Assembly (NCBI GenBank): GCA_039545355.1
Contig: BCJJ01000008.1
Span: forward strand, 806,001 to 870,000
Reading direction: 5' to 3'
DNA: 64,000 nt
Origin: Trichosporon coremiiforme
Taxonomy: Eukaryota > Basidiomycota > Tremellomycetes > Trichosporonales > Trichosporonaceae
Positions 24,604 through 35,556 of the stretch are shown here, one piece after another. The notes under the pieces were generated by a model. That model saw nothing but the letters and a program-made list of their open reading frames with translations. It was not told where the DNA came from and did not search any database. Made by a program: the position numbers and the translations under genes. How positions within the stretch are numbered: position 1 is the stretch's first letter; every line of letters begins with the position of its first letter.

Positions 24604-27600
24604 GTGGCTAGTGGCTTGCTCTGAGGGTTCTCCTGTCGATTACTTGATCTGTTTTATGCTACAACAACAAAGGAATGTATTGCATTGCATTTGCAAGGGC
24701 CCATTTGGCTCAATCGGCACCGCAAGCTCGTTTGACGCTCGACGCGCACACGAGAGGTGTAACTATGACGCGCTTGCAGCTCCCAGGAACGAGTTTTCTC
24801 GCGTTCTCGCGATCTCGGGCTCTCATTGTGGCTCTGATTTTCTGCCTCCTTCACCCACATTGAGCTTACTGACCTCTGATCTGACCTGACGCTTGGGTTC
24901 GCTCGTTTCGCCAGCAGGCGAGATCCGAAGCAGGAGCCGACGCAAAGTTAGATGACCGAGACGGCCAATTGTCACCGCCGGATCTGTTGCTGCGTTTCAT
25001 CGGAAGTCTTTGAGCGAGCTTCGCAGTGGGACTTGCGTCGGCGGCTGTGAAACGTGACAATTCTTTGACTCGGCCAGCATTCAAATCCGAGTCATGAGAA
25101 AGACCGGCCCCACTGCTCCATCACTAACGACTCTCACACGCACAGCTCTAGCTCGCTCCCACGGCTCGGTCTGACGGCAGCCAGCGGTATGAAGAGGTGA
25201 GACAGCCTGTAGAAGACAACGCACTTATGCATGAAGCGTTACGCTACGGAGCCGGTGTGTCCCTCGAATGCCTTGGAGCTGACCGTGGAAGCAGTGGAGC
25301 GGCTGCGACACCCTGTGAAAACTTAGATCCGCGGCTGTCGAGATAACGGCACCACGACCGGGTGGAAGATGGACGAGGATTGTGGCTGACCAGGGTTCCG
25401 CGCAGCTTGGCGAAATGAACTCGAAGATACAACGTCTCGAACGTCACTCGGAGAGTCAGCCGAAGTGCAGTCTTGCGGACGGATGAGAGTCTGCTCGGCG
25501 ACGTTGAGAGCAACGATAGACACATATATGTCTGTCATGTCTGCGCATTCGACATTGGAGAGACGTCGCTTGGCCCGGATTCCTGTGCGTCGAGGTCATT
25601 GAGCAACCCAGACGCCAACCGTGCACGTGCACAAGGTGGTGCTCCTCGAAAGCTCAGATCACACCGCTATCAGTTTCGAAGATTGGCGTCGACGGTCCAA
25701 GTGTAAGCCCATCGCCCTTTGGCATGCAATCTCGTGTTTGCGATCGCATCTGCTTGTTTGTCAATAAACAACGGACGGTCCTGGTTAACGGGCACTCAGT
25801 AGCAGCCACGAGGCACATGCAGAGGCACACGCCTCTGCAGCCTCTGCGGGCGCCAGGATGCAAGCAAGCGCGCCAATCCGAGGCAGTAGCGGAGGATGTA
25901 CGTAGATCGCCCTTGCTTTGAGTCGACAACAGACGTCGTCAGCTGTGCTCAGGTATCATTTGTAAATCATTTCATTCCAGTTCTGGATGTACGATGTACA
26001 ACCTGCGCAGTAAAGCAGGTCTTGCGGCGCGCTCACTGTTCCCAGGTCTACCATCCCCAATCAGTGTAGTAGCCGCTCCTCTCGCAGTGAGAGGGTTGAG
26101 TGACGTCGTCGCGGCTGTCTGCAAATAAATTTCTGGATCAGCGCGAGCGCTTACCCTCCCTCGACACCCTCGAAAGGCACTCTTGAATCTGAGCCTGTTG
26201 TGGCATTCACTCGAGCGTAAACAGTGCCGAGGCCGTCCGATCCAACCAGCTGCTCAAGAGGAACGAGAAGGCGGGCAGTTGCTGCTCGCCGTCACGAGCT
26301 ACTCCGTATCGGCGCCGGGACATTGAGAGGCGAGCTTATCGAGCCCACCGCAAGCTCTAAGCAGGACAAGCTTGGAATTGTCTAATTGACAGTAGCTCGA
26401 CGGGGCTCACCCTAATTCAACGATAGAGTTTGAAGCGCCCTCTTCTTATTTCAACACCTCAGGTGTGTTCTGGGCAAGCAAGTGACATGAATGATCCGGC
26501 GGAAGGGAGTATGTAATCTCTCTGTGAAGGGATGATCAGGGTCACTGCCAAGATATACGGTGGCTGTTACTACTGGTAGAGTGAGTACGTAAATGCGTGA
26601 CAGGTCTCGAGAATGCAACCAGAATTCCTGTCTTACCCTACCCTTGGGTCACCCTTCAACCTCAGCGTTGGGGTGACATCTGCGTCGCTCGTTCCCAGAC
26701 GTCAGTGGACAGGCGTACGTCTGCTGGTTCTGGTGCTGTCGTTGGGAAGTGGAAGCTGCGACGCCATCTGCGCTATCGGCTGCAGAGCAGGCAGAGAGCG
26801 GTTCGTCCGGCGAGACGTCTTGAAACGGCGTTGATGGACACCCTCTCTTCTCGGAGGAGAGCAATGCTCCGAGGGGCTCTCCGAGGGGCTGCCGCCCAGC
26901 TGCTCACAGGAACGTGTATGCGTGCCCACGGCTTGGTGGACCAGCTCCTGAGGAGTAGCCGGCAGGGATCAGAAACAATGAAAGCATGGAACGTGACTAC
27001 TACAGTCGGCCCGTTGCCAGCGGGGGACTTTCGACGAGGAACCCACTGCCGCTCCTCCTGTCGTCGCTCGGAGTACCGTCGGTCTTGAGGAGCATGCCTG
27101 AAGACCTGTCTGGGCATCACAGATGAAAAGCGCCTCTCGGCCACCACAAGCATTGACGGCTTCCCAGTCCCTAAAACGTTATTGCGTCCTCGGTGCCATC
27201 CTCGTTCCTTGAAGCCTTAGTGCAAACCTTTTGGGTGGGTTGTGAGAGCTTCTCGCATTTGCTGGCCGCGCAGACACCTCCGATATCCCGTCACCGCCGG
27301 GAAAAGAGATACTGCAGCATGTCACCGCCCATGCGCTATTGTCTCATGCTCCAACAACCATGACACACCCTACGTGTGCGGCAGACCGTGCGGCAGACAA
27401 TGGGGAGGGGAGGGAGGAGGGGGAGCACTCTCGGCACTGTCGTCACGTTTCGACCTGACAATGCTAGTCGCTACAGGCTCTAACGGTATCTGACTGTGCA
27501 CGGGCTTAACGACGACAACGTCAAACGCACCCAGCATTGCCAGTTTAGTTAATCCTGTCAGACCCAGCGACATCAGGCGCCGAAATAAAGGGAGAGGTGC

Positions 27601-28083
27601 TGAGCTTCGGGTGCATTGGGTCAGGTGGGCCCTGGTACGCTTCAGGAGTCATCGTCAGGACGTCGCCCATCTGCATGAGCCGCAGGGAGTGCAGGTGAAT
27701 GGGGTGTGACTCTCGACATGGTTGCATCCTGAAGCGCCCAGGGACAGCGAGCAACGTTACCTGCCTGTTGAGCAATTACGACATATGTCTATCGAGCCCC
27801 GGCTGGGTGTCCTGGGTGCACCCTCTAATTCTCCTCACCCCATCTCCAGGAACGAGAGGAATGAGAGGTACAACTCCATGCCTAACCATAGCCTCTAGCC
27901 CTTGCAAACCTCGCCGCGACGACGACGCTGAGCGCCGAGCTCAGCTGGACTTTGCAGCTCCGAGTGACATGCACCTGGAGTCCACGAAAACATTCCTTGT
28001 GGACCTGCATTCTCATCTTTCTCATTCTTGACTGACTTTCTTTCCATCTTCTCGACCACTCCAAAAGTGAGGCGACGCCCTCT

Positions 28084-28138
28084 CCCCCCATCCCCCCATC
28101 CCCCCATTCCCCCCATTCCCCCCATCCCCACCCCCCCC
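28084..28138. repeat. Array of C6 runs (G-quadruplex potential on minus strand)
   Basis: Five runs of exactly six C separated by AT or ATT, then runs of four and eight C. The minus strand reads as repeated G6 tracts with 2-3 nt loops, an ideal quadruplex pattern. Confidence 0.9.
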
Positions 28139-28584
28139 GTCCGCCCACGTCCACGCCAGCCAGTACGCCATTGTCGACCCCGACCCTCTACGCACAGACT
28201 TCACGAACGGACACGAAGGAACCAAGGCAGGTCAAACAGTAGCAGCAGGCAGCACCGGCAGCCCCAGCACGCACATCTCGCCAACAGCGATCCCCGCGAA
28301 CGTGATCAACGCAAGGAATCGAGAATCTCCAAGCACAAAACCCCGCTCCAAGCACCCTTTCCACGGCGGACCCCAAGGTCCTGAGTACCCACTGCGCCGG
28401 ACGCCGCAGACTGTGCTGTCCTGCTGTGAATATTCCTCAACGCCAGCCGGCCCTCGAAAAACGCCAAAGCGCTTAACGCTTAGACAGCCGTGGCACTGGA
28501 GGCGGTCAGGCTCTGGAGCCTCGGAAGTTGGAAGCCCATCCCCCACAGTTCTGGGACCGCTTGAGCCCTGCGAGGCATACGAGG

Positions 28585-28624
28585 CATTCTTGCATTCCTG
28601 TATTCCTGCATTCCTGCATTCCGG
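28585..28624. repeat. 8-bp tandem repeat, five units
   Basis: Units are CATTCTTG, CATTCCTG, TATTCCTG, CATTCCTG and CATTCCGG in tandem. A small minisatellite in non-coding sequence. Confidence 0.85.
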
Positions 28625-29154
28625 CCCGAAGACACCGCATCGCATAGCGAACGACAGCGTGGACTTGTCGCTGATTGAGACGCGGATACGGGCCCCCTGG
28701 GCGGAACGGGCTTTAGCGTGGTCTGAAGCCTGATGTCGACACTCTTGGCGTCTCAGGTGTTCTCTTCTCGTTTCTGCTGCGCAAAAGTTGGACAAGAGCT
28801 GAACATTCGCGGGATATCGCAACATCTGGAGGTCGACTAGGAATAGACAACGGACAACGGTGCCGAGCAGGCATCGATTCAGGCCCGCCAGCTAGTCATA
28901 GACCCAGGCTCGAGGAGGGAGATCCGACTTTGGCCGGCGTTTCTCTTTCTGGGGCGCTGAAGGTTGCGCTACCACTGTTGAATAACTTGGCGACCTCCCG
29001 AACTTGCTTTCCTCCGCAGAACACTTCGGCACCCGGCAAGGCGAGACTAAGAGCTACAAGAGAGCGAGGATCAACAAGAAGGCAGACAACGTCAAAGTGG
29101 GCCGTGGACAGGGGACAGTGTGGACTGTTACGGACGACTGGGACTTGAGACAAG

Positions 29155-31391
29155 ATGGCTCTTGCACTGGACCTGACGCCACAGCCACTGAGCACGGGCA
29201 CGGGCGCGTCGAGCAGCACGACCAGGACGGCCGACGCGAGTGTCCAAGCTCATCTTCTCCCTGCTCTCCCCTCGGCACCGCACGTTCCTTTGCCGTCACT
29301 TTCATCACCACTCCCAACGCCGTCTTCCTTGGCCGCTCCCTCGACCCACTTCCCCTCCGGCTCAGCCCCTTCCGCCGCCTCGGCACCCCTTACTGCAGCC
29401 TCAGGCCCTTGTCCATCGCAACCCATCACCCCCTCGCGTTCAAGGCGGCCGCTCCCAACATCCTCGGCGTCCGCTACTAATAGTCGGCCCTCGACTCCCC
29501 CTCCTTCCGCGACCCACCTGACGCCTGGTTCGCTCCTCTGCCCTCCCGTCGGCTTGACCCGGTGCTCGTCGTTCTCGTCGTTCGCCACCGACGACTCGGG
29601 CGCCATGGACATGAGCGACTTTGACATCCGGGAGCTCTGCAGCGGTGATTGGCAGGTGAGTGATAATGATGCGAGTGCGTGCGGGCACACTCGGGAACCC
29701 GCACAACCCACGCAGCGCACACACACTCTGCCCAGACATCGTTGACCCTTCTTCCCTGGTTGCTGCCTGACTTGATCGTGTTACTTTGCATCGATCGCAC
29801 GTGCTCGTGCTGACGCTTCCGCAGCGGTATCCTCCCTTCAAGGCGACCGAACCGCCTGCGCAGGCTCCGTCCCCTGTACCTTCCTCGTTCGACACTCATG
29901 AGTCGTTCAGCTCACGAGCCTCGCTTGACGAAGATTCCCTGCCTGAGCATCCCTATGTGGACGGATTTAGTACCTACATCCACCCCAGCTTACGGAAACA
30001 ATCCAAGCACATCAAGTCGTCGAGCGGCGGCGCTCATCCTGAACGTACCTCGTCGCGCCGGGCGTCCCACTTGCGCCGAAGCAAATCCGCGTCCAACTTT
30101 GCGTCCATGTTCCAGTCGGACGAAGCTCCTCCCCCTGTTCCTTCTCTTCCCATTCACTCTCCCACATTCTCCCACCAACGATCACCCATTGTTCCAGCTC
30201 TCATTATGAGGGGACCGTATCCGGTCTCGACATCAGACAAAGGTGAGCTGTGCTTTTGTCGAGTCTAGCTGACCTCAGGCCTGAACGCCGCACTTCCAGC
30301 ACTGCCGACAGACGACTATGCCGTCCCGCCGCTGCCATTGCCCCCCAAGACACCCGACCTTCCGAAGAGTTCGTCGGCAGAGCTGGTCAGCATTAACGAA
30401 TGCGGCAGCTATGGCAATTAGGAGACGCACGCGCTCGGGATATCAGCCCATGCCGCTGTCCGCCTCGTACCACGGCAACCTGAGCCGCAGTGTCGACACG
30501 CCGCCGCGGCTGCACACGACGAAGAACCTGTACGCCTTGCCGCGCCAGCCTCATCGTCGTGCGCACTCTGTCCAGCACTCCATCAGGGACTCAAAGTTGA
30601 TTCCGGACTTCACGCTGCCCAGCAGATCATCGTCACGCCAGTCGCTCAAGGAGAGCATTAGCAGTCCATCTCCTGTCCTACCTGACAAGCTCATGCTCTC
30701 GTCCTACCATGCCCCGTACCCGACAAGAGCCGCGCCCTCTCCGCCCCAACAACCGGTCAGGCGACCGATAGGGTCACACCGCCCGGCGCCGCCGCCCCCG
30801 GATCTGGCCTCGGCGCTGTCTGGCCAGCGCCCGCTCCCGCCTCTGCCTGACGTGCCGGCGTCGCCGGTCGCTGCCATCTCGCCCGTCTCGCCTTTACCGC
30901 GGAGCATAACGCTGCCCGTGATCTCGACGCCACCGACAGTGAAGCCGGTGCCGGTGAAACGGCGCATCTCGATCCTGAAGAACCCGCTGAAGGGCGATGC
31001 GTCCGAGCCGCCATCAGCGGCCTCGCTCGCGAAGCAGCAGGCGCAGGCGTGGCGCAAGGCAGTGCACGACGAGGCGATCGCAGCGCTCCGCGAAGCCGAG
31101 TCATGGGACTGGCCCGTTCCGCCAACGGTGCCGGCGCTGGAGCGCTCGCTGTCCATCTCGTCGGCCTCCGTCTCGTCGCCGACTAAGAGTCTGGCCGAGC
31201 TTGCGGCAGACTGGGAGACCGCGAAAAAGGAGGAGCCGCCGAAACGCAGCGTCTCGAGCACGTTCTCGAGCGACACACCGCTCACCCCCGACGTCGAGCT
31301 CGAGAAGAGCCCCTTTGACGCTGCTGCCGCCAAGATCGTCGTTACCGAGAGCTCGCCACGCTCAGTCGGCAGCGATGGGATGCCCTTCTGA
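29155..31391 (+). CDS. Unknown Ser/Pro-rich, probably disordered protein
   Basis: I do not recognise this protein. Suggested exons are 29155-29655, 29825-30242, 30279-30368 and 30409-31391, giving 663 residues. The first two introns are clear (donors GTGAGT and GTGAGC, acceptors GCTTCCGCAG and CTGACCTCAG). The third is uncertain: a frame change is required between about 30360 and 30421, and either 30369-30408 (40 nt) or 30373-30421 (49 nt) restores the long downstream frame. The protein is rich in Ser, Pro and basic residues, with polyproline patches such as PPPPDLASAL and RPLPPLPDVP that could bind SH3 or profilin partners, and RRISILKNPL, a basophilic kinase-like site. Its large upstream intergenic region suggests complex control. 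Confidence 0.65.
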
Positions 31392-33184
31392 GCGGCTGAG
31401 CGCAGCGAAACTCATCGAAGCCACTCCGTCCCACCTCCTTCCCCAACGTCGACCGACATTCACAACCTCACGCAAAACAGACGCCGCCAACCCCTTGCGG
31501 TAACCCTCACGAAACAATAACGTTCATTCTGTCATGAGCCACGAGCAGCCAAGAACATGTAGCACGACCAACAACCGACCACCGTGTCCCTCAATCCATC
31601 ACTAACCTATCCCTTATCGCTCCTTAGACTAATCTTTCCCGTCATGCCCACGCCAACGCCACGATCTTGAGGAGACACCCACTCTTGACGGATAAGCAAC
31701 AGCGAAAAAGCAAACAATTATATGTAGACCTGTTGTATAAGATGCGCCGTGACGTGTTCTGGTTACTTGTTCCTTGACGACGATTGTTTGCGTCTTCAGC
31801 ATGAGCATATACGGCCGGAGGGTTCGAGACAGCCAGGGCGTGCGCCGACTGAGAGAGAAATCTCGGTCTCTGAGTCTGCTCGTCCGACGGACTTGATGCC
31901 GGCAGCAGCGAGGGAGAGTGGGTTGTGCCTCGTCCGGCAGGGAAACAGTGTTGAGACAGGATAGACATAACCTCTGATTCGTCTCGAAGCTCAGAGGTTA
32001 GCCTCGCCGTGGCTCGCCGAGTGAGACTTGACGAGCGGTCCACAGGCCATGATGCCTAGGAGTGGCATGTGACGTGGTTGCGAGAGCATGCGAGACAGTC
32101 GACCTATGGATCTCGAAGGATCAAAGGTGTGATGTGATCTCCGAGGGGCAGGGGTCGAGGAGACTTCCCAGACGCTGATCACCACCCTTCAAGTTGATCA
32201 GACGCGGGCCAGGGCCAGGGGTGCGACATGAGACGGAACAGGTGCAGATCCTTCTGTGGCGGAGCGTCTGAGACGTCGAGTGTTCTATGTGCCGCACACA
32301 GTCCGGTAGTGCCACTCTGCTCCTCCCTCGTCAGTCTGGACCACCGAATACTGCGAGTTCACCTCCTATTGGGCTGTCTTCGCGTAAGGTGACTCTCCTT
32401 GCCTTGAGCTGACACCCCAGCTTCGTGCTGTCCTCGTTTGACCCTATGCACGGCTCGGCTACTCTATCGAAGTCAGAGTCAGTGCACCCGACGCTGGGCC
32501 CCGCGTCCTTCTTCACCAAACCCGCTGGGCTATGTCGTCTGCTGCTGACCGGCTGGCCAGGACAGAGTGTTGAACGACAGCGATGCTTTCATCAGCATTG
32601 GAGAACACCAAGCATTCTAGTGGACGAGTATGTCATTGAGAGGTGGGTGGTGGTGATCACCACAGACTCGAGACGTTTGCCAGGTCCGATGTCATGAGGA
32701 ATCCAGGTTGCGACATGCAAGTGGAGACGAGACGGGCGGCGAGGGCCGGCGGCCGCGGGAGGTTCGGGTGTGGGGTATGCCGGATGCCGAGAGCTGAGTG
32801 GTCGGACATGGCCGACCGAGTGTGGGTGCTCCCCAATGATGGCGCCGGCCGCCTGCCCACCAGCCCTCGCCTTTTGACACTGAAGACCTAATCACGCGTG
32901 TTCGTGCGTAAGACGCGGTTACTAATGCACTCACTCTAGACACGAGCCAAGTATTCGGCCGCCAGTGCCCAGCCCAGCTCAGCCCGACCAGCCCGGCCAG
33001 CCCACTAACGCAGGAGAGGCACGACATATCTCGGGAAACTCCACCAACTACTCGCGCTAGCTTCGCGCCCCTCCGGTTCGTCTACCACGCACACCGGTTA
33101 AGCCCTCCCGACCCCCGGTTCCCTCTTATAACAACCCCGCTCGTGACCTCGCTCTTCCCCATACTTTCCTCGAACCCACGCACC
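31392..33184. other. Intergenic region, 1.8 kb
   Basis: No supportable ORF. It holds a 14-nt palindrome GTGGTGATCACCAC (32650-32663) and, close to the next gene, a TATA-like TTATAA (33126-33131). Confidence 0.45.
33126..33131 (+). promoter_or_regulatory. TATA-like box of the peroxisomal dehydrogenase gene
   Basis: TTATAA followed by C-rich sequence, 54 nt before the start codon at 33185. Distance and context suit a core promoter with a short leader. Confidence 0.4.
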
Positions 33185-35344
33185 ATGCCCCTCGACTTCA
33201 AGGACCTCGTCGTCATCATCACCGGCGGAGGCGGCGGCCTCGGTCGCGCTTACGCCCACATGTACGCCAAGGGCAAGGCCAAGGTCGTCATCAACGATGT
33301 CTCGCAGGCCAACGCCGACAAGGTCGTTGCCGAGGTCAAGAAGCGTAAGTCTGTGCCCCCCCCCCCCCCCCCCCCCCTTCCCCCACGCACTCCCCTCATC
33401 TCTCTATCTCTCCTATCTCTCCCCTCACTTCTCCAGCCCTACGCCCCTCTCACCGCTTAGCGGCGGCTCATGCGGCTCGTGGAGCACGCTAACGCCCAGT
33501 CGGCGGAGACGCCATCGCTGCCGTCGGCTCGGTCATGGACGGCCAGAAGATTGTCGACCAGGCCGTCAAGGCGTACGGCACTGTGCACGTCCTGATCAAC
33601 AACGCCGGTGTCCTCCGCGACCGCTCCTTCCGCAAGATGACCGAGAAGGAGTTCAACGACGTCTACGACATTCACGTCAAGGGCGCCTACGCCATCACCA
33701 AGGCCGTCTGGCCCCTCTTCCGCGCCCAGAAGTTCGGTCGTATCGTCAACACTGCCTCGCCGGCGGGAGTTTATGGAAACGGCGGCCAGACCAATTACAG
33801 GTGAGTGTCCGGAGCGCGTTCGTGAAGAGAAACGGAAAAGAAACAGTGTTGTTGGACGGAAAATCAGTTGGAGAAGTCGTTGGGAGGTCGGTGGATGGTG
33901 ACGTGGTGGATGTGGCGATGTGGAGGTGATTTAGTCGGTTTGGTCGGTTTTCGGCGGCGGGGGCGCAGTATTCGGAGCAGTGTGCGAAAGCAGAGTGAGC
34001 TAATGCTTCAGCGGTGCCAAGATGGCGCTCGTCACGTTCGCCCAGGTCCTCGACAAGGAGGGTGTCAAGTACAACATCAAGGCTAACACGATCGCTCCCC
34101 TCGCCGCGTCGGCCATGACCCAGACTGTCATGACCCCCGAGGTCCTCTCCCACCTTGACCCGGACCACGTCGCTCCCCTCATCGGTGTCCTCACGGCGCG
34201 CAACGGCCCCGACGTCGGTGGCCGCCTCTTCGAGGTCGGCGGCGGCTACTTCGCCGAGACCAAGTGGCAGCAGTCCGAGGGCTACGTCTGGAAGGCGGAC
34301 GACTCCTTCACTCCCTCTGCGATCGACCTGCAGTGGCCCAAGGTGTTCGACTACTCCAAGGCGACCTACCCGTCGCAGTCCGATGCCGCACGCATGATGG
34401 AGGTCATGAAGCTCCAGCCCTCGCTCCCGCCCAACACCCAGGGTCCCCCTCCCCCCATCACCTTCAAGGACTACACTGTCATCATCACCGGCGGCGGCAA
34501 CGGTCTCGGCGCGTCTTACGCGCGCTACTACGCCAAGTTCGGCGGCAACGTCGTCGTGAACGACATCAGCGCTGAGGCGGCGAACAAGGTCGTTGAGGAG
34601 GTCAACAAGCTCGGAGGCAACGGTGTTGCCGCGATCGGCTCGATCGAGGACGACGCTGAGAAGATTGTCAAGATCGCCGTCGAGAAGTTCGGCACTGTCC
34701 ACGCCCTCGTCAACAACGCGGGCATTCTGCGCGACAAGGCGTTCGTCAACATGACGCCCGAGCTCTTCAACTCGGTCCTTGACATCCACGTCCGCGGCAC
34801 GTGGAAGATGTGCAAGGCCGTCTGGCCCTACATGCACAAGCAGAACTACGGCCGCATTCTCAACACCTCTTCCCCCAACGGAGTCGCTGGCGCGCACGGC
34901 CAGTCCAACTACGGAACCGCCAAGGCGGCCATCATCGGCTTCACGAAGGCGCTGGCGATCGAGGGCAGGAAGAACAACATCTACGTGAATGCCCTCGCGC
35001 CCTCTGCTGGCACACAGATGACCGCGACGGTGTGGACCGAGGAGCTCCTCAACACGTTCAAGGCCGACTACGTCGCGCCCATCGCCTGCTACCTCACCAG
35101 CCGCGAGTGCAAGGACACGGCTCAGATCATCAAGGCGTACGGCGGTCTCGCCGCTGCGTACCGCTACGAGCGCTCCGCCGGCACGGTGTTCCCCAACGAC
35201 CGCCCGCCCACCCCCGACCAGCTCGCCGCCCGCTGGCAGGAGGTCACTACCTTTGACAAGCGCGCGACCCACCCCACCTCGTCTGCCGACAGCAAGGGCC
35301 CGATCGTCGCCAACTTTACCAACAAGGCTGGTGCCCGTCTTTAA
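33185..35344 (+). CDS. Peroxisomal tandem (3R)-hydroxyacyl-CoA dehydrogenase, MFE-2 type without hydratase domain
   Basis: Oxidises 3-hydroxyacyl-CoA in peroxisomal beta-oxidation. Exons are 33185-33344, 33500-33800 and 34012-35344 (introns 155 and 211 nt), giving 597 residues. Two consecutive short-chain dehydrogenase domains are visible. Domain A has TGGGGGLG, NNAG and YSGAK; domain B (from about 317) has TGGGNGLG, NNAG and YGTAK, each with its catalytic Ser upstream (NTASP, NTSSP). Fungal Fox2/MFE-2 proteins are about 900 residues with a C-terminal 2-enoyl-CoA hydratase-2 domain. Here the protein stops after domain B with the tripeptide ARL, a plausible PTS1 signal, and no hydratase frame follows. 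The start at 33185 sits in CACCATGC. Intron 1 carries a run of 22 C. Confidence 0.93.
33356..33377 (+). repeat. Poly-C run (22 nt) in intron 1
   Basis: An uninterrupted run of 22 C directly after the donor region (GTAAGTCTGTG) of intron 1 of the dehydrogenase gene. It is probably length-variable between strains. Confidence 0.95.
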
Positions 35345-35556
35345 GAAGACACAAAATAATAGGTGTTTCGGTAGTTTCAGCAGTTATGGATTAGTTGATT
35401 ACAACACAAGCGCAGCGAGCGGCCCGATGGCTGTGAGCGAGCACGAGCAGATGATGTTCAGATACACGACATGCGTGTCTACTGTTACAGAATGCAGACG
35501 TTGATTATAAGAGCGGTGCGCCAGAGTATGAGTACGGAAGTGGCTACAGTGTATGA

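Larger units (their letters stand above)
24604..29154. other. Gene-poor stretch, 4.55 kb
   Basis: I find no ORF with a recognisable motif or convincing splice structure. The longest frames (for example near 26.6-27.1 kb and 28.2-28.8 kb) are overlapping and compositionally random. It contains a 12-nt palindrome GTGCACGTGCAC (25621-25632), a C-run array (28084-28138) and an 8-bp tandem repeat (28585-28624). It could be a long upstream regulatory region for the gene at 29155, a non-coding transcript, or decayed sequence. Confidence 0.4.

Noticed and set aside
26597..27088. 163-codon open frame in the gene-poor stretch
   Set aside because: Arg-rich random composition, no motif, no splice support, and competing frames on both strands.
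33746..35272. 508-codon open frame antisense to the peroxisomal dehydrogenase
   Set aside because: Same antisense effect; no domain recognised.
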